Shown one piece after another: positions 46,001 through 55,912 of a DNA stretch of 64,000 bases. The stretch comes from Isoetes taiwanensis (lineage: Eukaryota > Streptophyta > Lycopodiopsida > Isoetales > Isoetaceae): positions 1,708,852 to 1,772,851 of the forward strand of contig JAJEKV010000015.1 of NCBI GenBank assembly GCA_021234155.1. Reading direction: 5' to 3'. Numbering within the stretch: position 1 is the first letter of the stretch; each line of letters opens with the position of its first letter. A program made the translations under genes and the position numbers. The notes under the pieces were generated by a model that saw only the letters and a program-made list of their open reading frames with translations, made no database searches and had not been told where the DNA came from.

Positions 46001-46847
46001 TTTTGGAGCATCCATCTAAGAATATGCTGTTAATGCCAGTGGAGCCATTTGAACCTAACTCTAGGTGCTATGTTTGCTCACAGGTATATAATTTAGCCAG
46101 ATTTCTTATATGGAGTTTTTTCATGTTTTCTTATACCTATGACCTCATAAAATTTTCTTGCTTGGCAGACACCACTAGTTTTAGAAGTCAACACTTTGAA
46201 GACGAAATTCAGGGACTTGATAGAAAAGATTGTCAAGAGAAAGCTTGGCGTGAACTCACCTATCGTCATGCACGAATCAAATGTGCTATATGAAACTGGT
46301 GAAGATGTGGAAGCTATCATGGCCTCGAATTATGAAAATAACTTAGAAAAGGTGATTCTCATGCATCCTGAAATTCAGATATTTTCTGGGAAACTTAAGC
46401 TCATTATGATGTCATTGTAGATCCTTGCTGAGCTTTCTACACCAGTTATAAATGGTACTGTTCTTAGGATAGAAGATTTCGATCAGGATTTCACTTGTAC
46501 GGTTCACATTAAGCACAGGTTTGTTGTGCTGCTTTTACACGGTTTGTCCAATTCTAAAGAATCCATAGCGTAAACTTACTGATTTGTTGAAGAATGGCAG
46601 GGATGACTTTGATGAAGAAAAGGAACCTGATGGCATGCTCATACACGATGCTGCAATTGCGAGCATGCCATCCACCACACAGCCGAATGCTGGTAATGAA
46701 GCAAAGGTTGATGGTGATGGAGATGATTTGGAGGTTGTCTCTATGGATGAAGTTACCACAAGAGACAGAAAGAGGAAGCTTGAAGAGGCAAGCTGCAGTG
46801 ACGAGAAGAAACTCAAACTGCAATTATCTCCAAAAGAAGTTCTGTAA
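43036..46847 (+). CDS. SAE2: SUMO-activating enzyme subunit 2 (SAE2/UBA2), 11 exons
   Basis: Exons: 43036-43068, 43194-43283, 43809-43892, 43986-44204, 44267-44368, 44728-45168, 45323-45552, 45990-46083, 46169-46351, 46421-46518 and 46601-46847. They join in frame to 606 codons, close to the 625-640 aa of known SAE2. The protein has the ATP-binding loop [13 protein letters not shown] (about 17-29), [20 protein letters not shown], the adenylation region [12 protein letters not shown], and the catalytic-cysteine motif [11 protein letters not shown] (Cys168). Zinc ligands are ECYEC (153/156) and RCYVC (about 426/429). A ubiquitin-fold region ([13 protein letters not shown]) and an acidic tail with an RDRKRKLEE nuclear signal follow. 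With SAE1 it adenylates SUMO and passes it to the E2. The first intron appears to use a GC donor. Confidence 0.95.
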
Positions 46848-47061
46848 AATTATCAAGCTGCTCGCATATGCACAGCATTTTGAATCAATTTTGTAAATTT
46901 ACTAATCCCGCATTTTGGTGCCATAAGTGGGTCAAAAAAATTTGGGCATAATCACTGCTTATGGTAACGGTTTGTCAAAGTTTCAATCCGAAGAGCCATG
47001 CTCAAATGCCTTTGGCAGTGCTGCAGTCCAACAAATGTATTGCACATTCAAGTTATGTAGT
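46848..47061. other. SAE2 3' flank
   Basis: Presumed 3' untranslated region and spacer. No canonical AATAAA is obvious. It ends at the foldback next to the Crypton-like element. Confidence 0.5.
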
Positions 47062-47222
47062 AGGGAATCTACGCCCCGAGGGCATTCCGCCGAGGAATTT
47101 CCGAGGCGGCGCCGCCAGCCGAGGCGGCGCGACGAGCGGGCGGATGAAAGTGCGCCGGCCGAGGCTGGCGGCTCCGCCGAGGAATATTCCGAGGGGGGAT
47201 GCCCGAGGGGCGTAGATTCCCT
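47062..47222. repeat. 161-bp GC-rich foldback
   Basis: AGGGAATCTACGCCCC at 47062-47077 is the exact complement of GGGGCGTAGATTCCCT at 47207-47222. The interior is more than 70% GC by eye, with repeated CCGAGGC/GCCTCGG-like blocks that allow further pairing. It directly abuts the palindromic left site of the Crypton-like element. No ORF longer than its own length is meaningful here. Confidence 0.85.
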
Positions 47223-47224
47223 TA

Positions 47225-47251
47225 CGTAATCCCACGTAAGGGTGGGATTAC
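47225..47251 (+). other. left palindromic end site
   Basis: Ten-base inverted arms GTAATCCCAC and GTGGGATTAC flank the six-base asymmetric spacer GTAAGG. The layout resembles the core site of a tyrosine recombinase, but no recombination has been shown. Confidence 0.6.
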
Positions 47252-47349
47252 GAACAGAGTAATTTTTTTTTTTCCTTGCTTCATTCCGGCAAGCCGATTC
47301 TCGCCGGTATAGTGGCGCTGCTTCTTCTGATCAGTTCCGGTGAGGCGCC

Positions 47350-47707
47350 GTGTTAGTTAGATAGGATTTTGTTAAAGAAATTTCATGTTCTTCAAGTTTC
47401 TTGAAAGTTGTTCGAGTTTTTTGGAGTAGAGGCACTTCCGGGCAGCTTCTGGCGACTTTGTTCTCGGCTTTTTTTTGTTTGGTGAGGATACGCTTGAAGA
47501 ATCTGTTTATTCTGCTGTTTTCTTGTAAATCTAACTTGTTCTTTCTGTTTTTTGTTAGGTTCTTGGTTACGTCCGGATTCGGTGGAGGCTAGTGTTAGTT
47601 AGATAGCATTTTGTTAAAGAAATTTCATGTTCTTCAAGTTTCTTGAAACTTGTTCGAGTTTTTTGGAGTAGAGGCACTTCCGGGCAGCTTCTGGCGACTT
47701 TGTTCTG
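47350..47707 (+). repeat. 116-bp direct repeat 242 bp apart in the recombinase leader
   Basis: The sequence from GTGTTAGTTAGATAGGATTT at 47350 to about 47465 recurs at 47592-47707 with a handful of changes. It lies in the probable 5' untranslated region and may duplicate a promoter or leader exon. Possible leader introns with GT-AG borders follow (for example from 47730 and 47892). Confidence 0.85.
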
Positions 47708-48058
47708 GCAGCTCGATTTGTTCTGGCAGGTAATCTTTAGTTTTATTTAGTGAGTGATTTATCTATGGATTTCTTTATGTTTATGCTTGCATTACTTTTA
47801 CAGATTTGAGAGTCTGTTGTTGTGCTCGAGTCTGTTATTGTGCTCAACTATAAGGAAGACATCTGTGGATCCTTCTGCAAGACAAATTTTAGGTCAGTAA
47901 TCCTTGTGCTAGGGTTTAGTTTAGTGGTTTGGTTTAGTTTAGTTTAGTTTTAGTTTAGTGTTTAAGTTCGGCTAGGGTAACTAATGTTGTTTTCTTTTTA
48001 TGTATGGTGCAGGTTCAGTTGTGTTGTAAACAGCAGGTGTTAAGACTGACTTGTTATT

Positions 48059-50398
48059 ATGTCTGTTATGCAACCAGTATGTTTAACATGCTTGTTTGTC
48101 ATAATAGCAAATATGGGAGAGAGTTCTCAGCCAAGTTTCTGTCTGGTACCTGGAGAGGGTTCTTTATTGATGCCTTCAAGTCCTGTTACATTGGAAGAAA
48201 GTCAAAGCATCCTAGCAGAGTTTGCTGTTGGTGACAGTAGTAGCGATGAGGAATATGATCCAAAGGAGAATTGGCTTCCACTTGATGAGGATTTATTGTC
48301 TGAAGCTTTGAACGGTGGTCCTGAGCGGTCAAAGAGTGTTAATAGCTGGGCGAGAAGAAGATTTGATGAGTGGAGGAAGGATTTTGGTTTGGATATGAAT
48401 ATTCCGATTGAGAAGTTGAGTTTGGTTGAGCTGAACAAGATGTTGACGAGGTTTATTCTTCAGGTAACATTTCGTTTGTTGTTTCGTTTATTTTTTTTTG
48501 TTTTGTATTTTATATTCTGATATCTTTGTTATGTTTTTCTAATAGGCTAAAAAGAAGAATGGAAAGATGTATCCACCCGGAACGTAAGTTCTCTTTGTCA
48601 TTTGCTATTTTCAATTTTATTATTTTCTTTTTTTGTTGTATTTTATTATATGTTCTTGTTTCCTTACTTTCTATTCTTGTTTTTGTTTCTGTTGTAGGCT
48701 TAACTCTCTATTGAGAGGTATCGGCAGGATTGTTCGTAGAGAGCAGCAGAGAGTTCAAGGAGAGACGGGTGTTCGGGAGCCTCCATTTAATATCTTGTAT
48801 GACCCAATATTTACGCAGACTATGGATGCGTTTGTCAGCAGGGTTAAGAAGTTGAGACAAGATGGAAATTACGAGAAACCAAAGAAGAAAGCACCTGTCA
48901 TAACCTTCGCTTTAGAAAAGGATATTTTAGATGACATAGATCATCAGATGACACATCCCACAGGTTGTATAAAAAGGCTTTTCTATTACATGGTTACACG
49001 CTTTGGGATTAGAGGAAACAAAGAGTTGTGGAGAGTAAAGGATTGTGACATGACTCTTGAGGTCAATGATGGTGGAGAGTTGGTCAAATACGGGGAACGA
49101 TTGAGTAAGAATCATAATCCAACGCCTACAAAGTATGAAGATCATCACTTTCGCCAACCTGTTTGGACATACGAGCGTGATTTTGTACTGACATATAAGC
49201 AGTATATTCGACACTTGCCCGCGAAAGAAAATAATTCCATGCCACGTCCTTTTTTTCTACAGCCTATTCCTAGGTATAAAAAAAATGTAAGTTTCTAATT
49301 CTTTCTTTTGTTTTTTAATTGATTGTTCTGTTAATGTTTGTGTTAATGTTTCTGTTAATGTTTCTTTTCTGTTAATTGATTGTTCTGTTAATTGACTGTC
49401 CTTGAGTGTTAATGTTTTAATTCTGTGTTTTAATTCTGTATTTTCTGTTTCAGGTGTGGTATGCTGTGACAACTGTTGGTATTAATTCTATTACGAAGTG
49501 GCTCAATACAATGGCAGCAACAATCCATCCTGACACTGAAGTCTGCAACAAGTCTGGCAGGGTTTCATTAGTTTCACGTCTTTCAGCTGCTAGTGTTCCT
49601 TCTGACGTAGGCATGGCAATTACTGGGCATAGAAGCGCGCCAGGTTATGAGAGGTAATTCATAATTTATTTTGTTTGTTTTATCTATTTTGTTTTGTCTA
49701 TTCTGTTTGCCTTTGGTAACATTTTTCTTGCAGGTACGATCGAACTGGAGAGTCGAAAATAAATGCATGTATGAATTTAATTAGTCAACCAATCAATTCT
49801 GATGGGCAGATGCGTGCATACAAGGATGTCCTTTCTGGTAATGTCTTTGAACCTTCTGTTGTTTTTGTTATTTCTTTTGTTATATTTTTTTCCTTTCTGT
49901 TTTGCAGATGAAGTTTCCAAGCAGAATGCTGTTGGGACTTCTTCCAGGAACGTTCTTCAAGAATTGAATGGAAATGTGACAACATCAACAATTCTGCGTG
50001 TTAAAGATAGTTCAGTTGCTACTGGTTGTGATGATATGCAGTTAGGAGGTGATGCTAGTGCTTGCGATCAAGTACAGGTACAGACAGGTGTACAGGAAAG
50101 TATGAGTGAGATTGCTGCTAAGCAAATTACCATTGAGAAGTCTCGAGACATTGTTAGTAATCCTGTGCCAGTTATTGAGGTCGACGAGGAGGACGTATAT
50201 GATGCAGCTTTTTATGACGAGCTTAGCAAGTGTTTCCCTGAAAGTGCTAAAGCAATTGGGAAGTATTCAGGTCCTGTCATTAACACTCAAGGAAGCTTCA
50301 CGAACTGCACGATTAATATTGGAATGGACATGAATCAGTTTGTTGGAGCTATCGGAGCTATTACGAGTGCGTTGTGGAAGAAGAAAAATGAAGCCTGA
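48059..50398 (+). CDS. Crypton/DUF3504-type tyrosine recombinase, six coding exons
   Basis: Coding exons: 48059-48463, 48546-48583, 48698-49286, 49454-49653, 49734-49837 and 49908-50398. All have GT-AG borders and join to 608 codons without a stop. ATG 48113 is in frame, has a better context, and would give 590 aa. The N-terminal core-binding part has NSWARRRFDEWRKDFGL, KNGKMYPPGTLNSLLRGIGR and FNILYDPIFTQTMDAF, as in DUF3504 proteins (Cryptons, ZMYM2, KCTD1). The catalytic part shows Arg in FGIRGNKELW (about 253), Lys in RLSKN (about 285), Arg in KSGRVSLVSRL (about 380), His in TGHRS (about 403) and the nucleophile Tyr in RYDR (about 412). The usual His before the second Arg is Lys. The C-terminal 160 residues are acidic and unrecognised, and could bind DNA or partners. 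Confidence 0.8.
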
Positions 50399-50730
50399 TA
50401 TCTAGATCCAGTTGACTTTGAGCTGTGTTTTCTCTTTAATCAGAATGTTCAGTTGTTTCATAATGTTCAGTTGTTTTCAGAATTTTCAGAATGTTCAGTT
50501 GTTGAAACTATCAAATTGGTGAAACTATGAAACTATGATTTTGCTGTGTAACTGTAACTATGAAACTATGATTTTGCTGTGAAACTATGATTTTGAAATG
50601 CTGTGTAACTGTAATCTTTTAATATTGTGAATCTTGTCTTGTTAATGTATGAAATAAGAGTAATGTTGTGAATCTTGTAATCTTGTGGTGGAGATAAAAT
50701 TACTGGTTTTAAAACACACAGAAAAAAACA
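50399..50730 (+). other. 3' region of the Crypton-like element with short repeats
   Basis: Noncoding DNA after the recombinase stop. ATGTTCAGTTGTT and GAAACTATGATTTTGCTGTG each recur several times (50440-50620), giving a low-complexity tail before the right end site. Confidence 0.6.
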
Positions 50731-50756
50731 GTAATCCCACCCTTACGTGGATTACG
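50731..50756 (-). other. right palindromic end site
   Basis: Arms GTAATCCCAC and GTGGATTAC (one base shorter) flank CCTTAC, the reverse complement of the left spacer. The site is therefore inverted relative to the left one. Confidence 0.6.
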
Positions 50757-52278
50757 AAATGTGCAAAGTTTCAAGCCGACGTCTTGATTTTCATTTTCCG
50801 TGGTTTCCTTTGCACTATGTGTTCAATTGACTGGTATGGGATGTTTTCATCTTTTACTGTGAACCATTGATCTGTGGAATATTCTTAGATGAAGGGCCTC
50901 TAATTTTTTCTGCGTGAACCCAATAAAAGTTTCAATGGTGCAACTAAAATAACAAAAACTAGTGGTGGGTGACAAACATGTATCGCATTATTGTCATAAA
51001 ATATCTACAACCCAAAGTCTTGAAGCACAATTTAAAAAGTCAAGTTGGCTATGCTGTGGCTATGCCGTAGAATTCATTGCAAGAATACCTTCCTGTAATA
51101 CGAAACAAATTGTGCAAAGTTTATAGGAGTCCAAATTGAACTCTTGGTACTAGTGGTGGATAGGTGATTTTTTATTTGCGTAATTGGCCAGTGTTTTTTA
51201 TATGCAATTATATGCCTGCAATGTTGGGCATTAGTCAAGGTGAGGATATGAAAAGACGAAGCAATAATATTGCACATACGCTTCTGAACCCAAGAAGGTA
51301 GTGATGTTACACCTCTTTTATTGAATTGTTTTTGCTAAATATTCATATAGTGAATGGTTTGTATTTGAGATTAAGTGTTGAGTTTCTTACAACATATTAA
51401 AATCTAGTATCTATTGAAATACATCTTTGTTAATACAAGAAATTTATCGTGGCGGAAGGCCGCCGCAAACATTTCTCTTCTTCTTCTTTTCCAAAATTAT
51501 CATAAGGGATTTTTGTGTTAATTCGAAAATGGTGTAAAGAAGTCCAAAAAAGCACCCTAAAATTCCCTCATGTTCTAGGATTCTTTGACTATAACGAATG
51601 TGGTCTCTGAAAGAGAGTGATTGGCCGTATGATGTTTTTCATGCCAAACCTACTTCATATTCTGCCCTATTTATACTACAATTACATTCTTTCTCATCTT
51701 ATTCAACAATAAGAACCCTCATCTACATAATTGGTAATAGAATCAACATAATAGGAATTCACTTGTTAAATGTCAAATGTTTGCCAAATTTTATGTACTA
51801 TACGTCCCAAGTATGAATGGAAAATATTTGCTATATGCTACAATGCTAACATACAGATGACAAAAAATATTTGGTACGTGTTGCATGCCGTCCTTATAAG
51901 CCAACTTACGTATGAATATAATTGAAGCTCGTTTTTATTAATGGGTTCCTATTTTATTATCTTTATTTCTTTGGCTCCTAGCCTGTTTAATTAGAATGTG
52001 CAACAGTATAAATTTCCAAAGCTAACTTCTGGACCATTTCCTTTCGTTTAAAGATGTGCAGGCAGACTCATTATTAACATCATAATCCTTCTAACTTTAC
52101 TTGTTTAAAGGTTAGAATTGCCAAGACTACTCGATGTATCAATTTAGATAGTTGAAAACATGCAGGAGTTGAACCCGCACTACAACCTTATGTTTTATGC
52201 CCGTAGGATAGATAGGCGCTATAGTTGACCACCATGGAATTCCCATTATTGTTTGTCCCATCCTTTTTTTGTTTCCAG
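50757..52278. other. intergenic, nothing recognised
   Basis: No protein domain or structured repeat is seen on either strand. Confidence 0.5.
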
Positions 52279-52363
52279 CATCCGATGACAGTCAATGGGT
52301 TTTGGGCCTGGGTGGGGATCGTCCATTATCAATGGCTTTACCACTAGGGTGTCACCGCGATGA
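52279..52363 (-). mobile_element. SINE-like unit, copy 1
   Basis: On the minus strand the ~85-bp unit has a tRNA-like head with a box A-like 'TAG.GGTAAAGC' region, a box B-like GGNCGATCCCCACCCAGG, and the conserved end CATCGGATGC. It shares about 85% identity with copies at 52410 and 60333. Confidence 0.5.
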
Positions 52364-52409
52364 ATGTTCTTCTTATTAACCCCCCTCTCCCCATTTTTCC
52401 TTTTCTATG

Positions 52410-52495
52410 TGCATCCGATGAGAGTCAGTGGGTTTTGGACCTGGGTGGGGATCGCCCATTACTAATGGCTTCACCGTTAGGCTGTCATCGCGATG
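52410..52495 (-). mobile_element. SINE-like unit, copy 2
   Basis: The minus strand reads CAGCCTAACGGTGAAGCCAT, then GGGCGATCCCCACCCAGG, resembling RNA polymerase III boxes A and B of a tRNA-derived SINE. It is oriented like copy 1, 131 bp away, and is separated from it by a pyrimidine-rich stretch. Confidence 0.55.
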
Positions 52496-52577
52496 CACAT
52501 TGCTTTCATTATTTCCACTTACCCTCTCTTCTCTCTCTCATAGGCCGATTGGCCTCAGTGGACAATAAAAAATCATT

Positions 52578-52689
<112 letters not shown>

Positions 52690-52740
52690 AAAACAGCAGC
52701 AAAAACAGGTCCACGGTCGGGTGTATTAAAACCCTTTCAA

Positions 52741-53451
52741 GATTTCGGTGGGTTGTTCCAGACAGCAGCAGCAGGGGAAACCCAAGGAGTGCTCCAAATT
52801 CTGATTACACTAGTCCAAGAAATGGCTGCAACAAGGAGGATGATGGCTACGGAGATGGCAGAGACTAGAAAGCTGATGATTAGGATGCTGGAGCAGATGG
52901 AACAAGGAAGGAAAGAGGTTGAGCATTTCAAGCATGAATCTGCAATGAAAGAGTCTGAGGTCACCAAAGTCATGGCAGAAATAGTGGTTTCTCTCAAGGA
53001 GATCAAGCAAGAGAATCTGTCCATTCAATCTGAGCTGCGGATACTACACAGATCTGATACTAATGAAGAACCAGATGAATATTATAACAAATCCACATTG
53101 GAAGACATCTTGAATAAGCTGGAGACTGTAACTGAACAACAAGAAAGAGATCGAAGAGCGTTAAATCTAAGGATTACGGGGCTTCCGGAGAAGGATAAAG
53201 AAGATGTGCGTAACGAGGTAAGCAATTTTTTTGCTGCTGACCTGCAATGTAATGATGTAGATGTGATTGATGCATTTAGAATTGGAAAAAGAGGGGATAG
53301 ACTGCGAATAGTTGTTGCTAAGATGAGAAATAGGAATGATAGACTGCAAATACTGCAAAAAAGACCGTTGCTTAAAGGAAAGGACATATGGATCAATGAA
53401 GATCTTACTTTTACTCAGCTGCAACACGCAAGGAAGAAACTAATAAAATGA
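52741..53451 (+). CDS. LINE ORF1: coiled-coil RNA-binding protein (Transposase_22-like)
   Basis: The open frame begins upstream at 52360, but that part runs through the SINE-like unit and the TC tract (a poly Ser-Leu stretch) and is unlikely to be real. A natural start may be ATG 52822 or 52831. A long heptad-rich region with repeated MAETRKLMIRMLEQME-type sequence forms a coiled coil. The RRM-like core then reads LNLRITGLPEKDKEDVRNEV, VIDAFRIGKRGDRLRIVVAK and WINEDLTFTQLQHARKKL. This is the signature of L1 ORF1p, a trimeric RNA chaperone. The frame closes at 53451, although similarity seems to run on toward KRAFWRGGKV. Confidence 0.75.
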   Translation, partial: DFGGLFQTAAAGETQGVLQILITLVQEMAATRRMMATEMAETRKLMIRMLEQMEQGRKEVEHFKHESAMKESEVTKVMAEIVVSLKEIKQENLSIQSELRILHRSDTNEEPDEYYNKSTLEDILNKLETVTEQQERDRRALNLRITGLPEKDKEDVRNEVSNFFAADLQCNDVDVIDAFRIGKRGDRLRIVVAKMRNRNDRLQILQKRPLLKGKDIWINEDLTFTQLQHARKKLIK

Positions 53452-53537
53452 AAGAGGCCAGGGACGCAGGCAAACGAGCTTTTTGGAGAGGTGGGAAGGT
53501 GATTGTTGAATAGGAATTTGAGGCCATCAGGTTTTGT

Positions 53538-54293
53538 TTGTGGAATGTCAATGGGAAAACAGGTGATGTAGCAGTTCTCACGGACGTTCTCAAATCTTGG
53601 GATGTGGTCTTCTTGGTAGAAACACATGAATATGAAGAGCAGGGATTACCGGATTTGGCTGATTTTTCACTTGTACACTCAGTATGGCATACTAAAGGAT
53701 GGCGCAGGAAACAATATATATGGCTTGAAATTGGGGGCATCAATAAGAAAACTTATGTGGCAGGGTGTTATTTTCCACCACGTGATTCACCTACATATAA
53801 CGCTGATAACATGGACAGAGATGATCCGTTCCATCATTTAGAGAAGGAAGCATTGCAGCTTGGGAAGTTAGGAGATATTTTGTTAATGGGGGATTTTAAT
53901 AGTAGAATTGCTAACAGGCAGGCATATGTTGCAGTAGATCGTGGAGATCCTATTTGGATGGATGGACTGGATGAGGATGAGATGAAAATAGATGGTTTAT
54001 ACAGGTACACGCAAGATAGGAATGATGATGTGCAACCACAGGGAGCACATTTGTTGAATATGTGTAGTGGCCTGGGATTAGTTGTGTTAAATGGTATTCA
54101 AAAGTTTCCCATGTCAGGCAAATGCACTTCTATAGGCTCTATGGGTAAAGGACTCAGTGTAGTGGATCTGGCAATGACAAGCATGCACAAAATTGAGGAT
54201 ATACTTGAGTTTTATGTAGAAGAATCTGTGGCTACATCTGACCATTACCCTATCGTGTTGCATTTAAAAACTGAGGAATTTTTTTACACATGA
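53538..54293 (+). CDS. LINE ORF2 start: APE-type endonuclease
   Basis: The 251-codon block starts CLWNVNGKTGD (an in-frame TGT upstream of the ATG belongs to the domain). It contains VVFLVETH, ILLMGDFNSRIANRQ and VATSDHYPIVLHL, which supply the Glu, Asp-Asn and Asp-His residues of the endonuclease/exonuclease/phosphatase fold. It nicks the target for primed reverse transcription. The block closes at TGA 54291-54293, just before an AAT-type trinucleotide run (about 54305-54331) that probably shifted the frame. Confidence 0.85.
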   Translation: MWNVNGKTGDVAVLTDVLKSWDVVFLVETHEYEEQGLPDLADFSLVHSVWHTKGWRRKQYIWLEIGGINKKTYVAGCYFPPRDSPTYNADNMDRDDPFHHLEKEALQLGKLGDILLMGDFNSRIANRQAYVAVDRGDPIWMDGLDEDEMKIDGLYRYTQDRNDDVQPQGAHLLNMCSGLGLVVLNGIQKFPMSGKCTSIGSMGKGLSVVDLAMTSMHKIEDILEFYVEESVATSDHYPIVLHLKTEEFFYT

Positions 54294-55912
54294 TGATGTG
54301 GTTAATTATAATAATAATAATAATAATAATAGATTATCTGAAGCCCGTTTGGGACCTTGATTATACTACAGTGCGTATGCAACAAAAAAAAAAAAGAGAT
54401 GCATATATGCAGCAATGTGAGGAGCAAGCTAGCAAAGTAGTGTGGCCAAGTGATGCAGTGGGAATTGATGAGAAACTTACATTTATGCTATTAAACATTG
54501 TGAATCAATGTTTTTTATCTGGAAGAAAACAAAAGGGTTTACCGTGTAATAGTTGGTATGACGCTGAATGTAAAGCAAAGAGGCTTGAATTTAAGAATGC
54601 TGCTTTGGAAGAAAGGCAAATGATAAGGAATGAATATCGCTACCTGGTTAGACGTAAAAAAAGGATGTATTTGCAGGAAAGGCAAGAGGCTCTAGTGGAG
54701 GAACTTCTAAAAGATCCCAAGAAGTTTTGGACACAAATAAAAAATAAAAGGAAACATGACCAAAAGTTGGATATAGAGCAGCTTATGCAACAAGTACGTA
54801 AATTGTATCACATAGATGGATTAGATGACCGATTGCAAAGAAAGGGATCTCTATTGGTGCTAACTGAAGATGATGTGACAGATGGTATAAAGAGGCTCTC
54901 ATATGGGAAAGCGAAAGATGCTTTTGGTTTAGTCGCAGAAATGGTGAAGTGGGCTGGTGTTACTGTGAAGAGGGTTATTACAAATATGTTGAATGATGCT
55001 TTAGTTAATGGCTTTCCTCCCTCCTGGCAGGTTAATAGAGTTACACCCATTCATAAAAGTGGAGATGTTCATGATCCGAACAACTATCGGTGGTAAGCAG
55101 TTTGTTTGCTAAACTTTTTGCTACAATATTAGAGCGTAAAGTAAGTACATGGGCTGAAGAAAATAATGTAAGGGCAACCGGACAAGCTGGTTTTAGGCCT
55201 CAACGATCCACCATAGACCATTTGGTTACTATTAGAGCCATTACTGAGTCTGTTAAGAAGACCAAAAAGCCGCTTTTTGCTCTTTTTGTAGATTTGACTA
55301 AAGCATTTGATATGCTTAGAAGGAGAAATATTTGGAAGTACATGGAGTTCATTGGGGTACCTATAGAACTAAGAAATGCAGTGGCCACTTTGTACGAGAA
55401 GGTTGTGGTGAGGCTTTCTTTCCCATTATATAGGTCATTAGTAACATTGGATTGGAGTCAAGCAGGGGTGTCCACTTTCTCCAACACTTTTTGGAATATA
55501 TGTTGATCAATTGGAGGGATGGTTACAATAACAAGGTGGAAGAGGGACCACGATTGTTGGGTATATACTCTCATTGTTGCTTTATGCAGATGATATTGTG
55601 ATATTTGCTAGAACGGTGAAAGACATGCAACAACATATCAATGCGCTTGCGCTTTTTTGCAAAAATACAGGTATGCAGGTAAATTTGAATAAGACTAAGA
55701 TATTAGTTTTTGGTGTGAGATCACCCAATTTTCAGTTTTACTATAATGAGCAACAAATTGAGATTTGTGATACCTATAGGTATCTTGGTTTGATAGTTGA
55801 TCATAACTATGGCTGGAATAAATCTGTGGAGCATAGGACAAATGCTGGGCTTAAAGCCCTTTATGCAATGCAAAGGAAGTGTTGGAAGGCAAATATCCGC
55901 ATTGGAAATTAA
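54290..55912 (+). pseudogene. LINE ORF2 reverse transcriptase, broken
   Basis: Three blocks (54290-55096, 55090-55506 and 55574-55912) make up the polymerase: VNRVTPIHKSGDVHDPNNYR, GQAGFRPQRSTIDHLVTIRA, FALFVDLTKAFDMLRR, then VKQGCPLSPTLFGIYVDQLE in another frame, and LLYADDIVIFAR. The catalytic YADD is intact. A frameshift near 55090, another near 55445 and a TAA near 55535 interrupt it. The first block's start runs through a poly-Ile stretch encoded by the trinucleotide run. Confidence 0.85.

Larger units (their letters stand above)
47223..50756 (+). mobile_element. Crypton-like tyrosine-recombinase transposon with palindromic ends
   Basis: The element is defined by an intact intron-containing tyrosine recombinase gene between two short palindromic sites. 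The left site is CGTAATCCCACGTAAGG plus GTGGGATTAC (47225-47251). The right site is GTAATCCCACCCTTAC plus GTGGATTACG (50731-50756), in inverted orientation. Cryptons are DNA transposons whose only enzyme is such a recombinase with a DUF3504-type domain. They are known mainly from fungi, oomycetes and animals. The exact borders are inferred and could include the adjoining 47062-47222 foldback. Confidence 0.65.

Noticed and set aside
47053-47229. Three overlapping frames of 60-100 aa in the GC-rich foldback
   Set aside because: They are open only because the DNA is GC-rich and palindromic. No protein-like signal is present.
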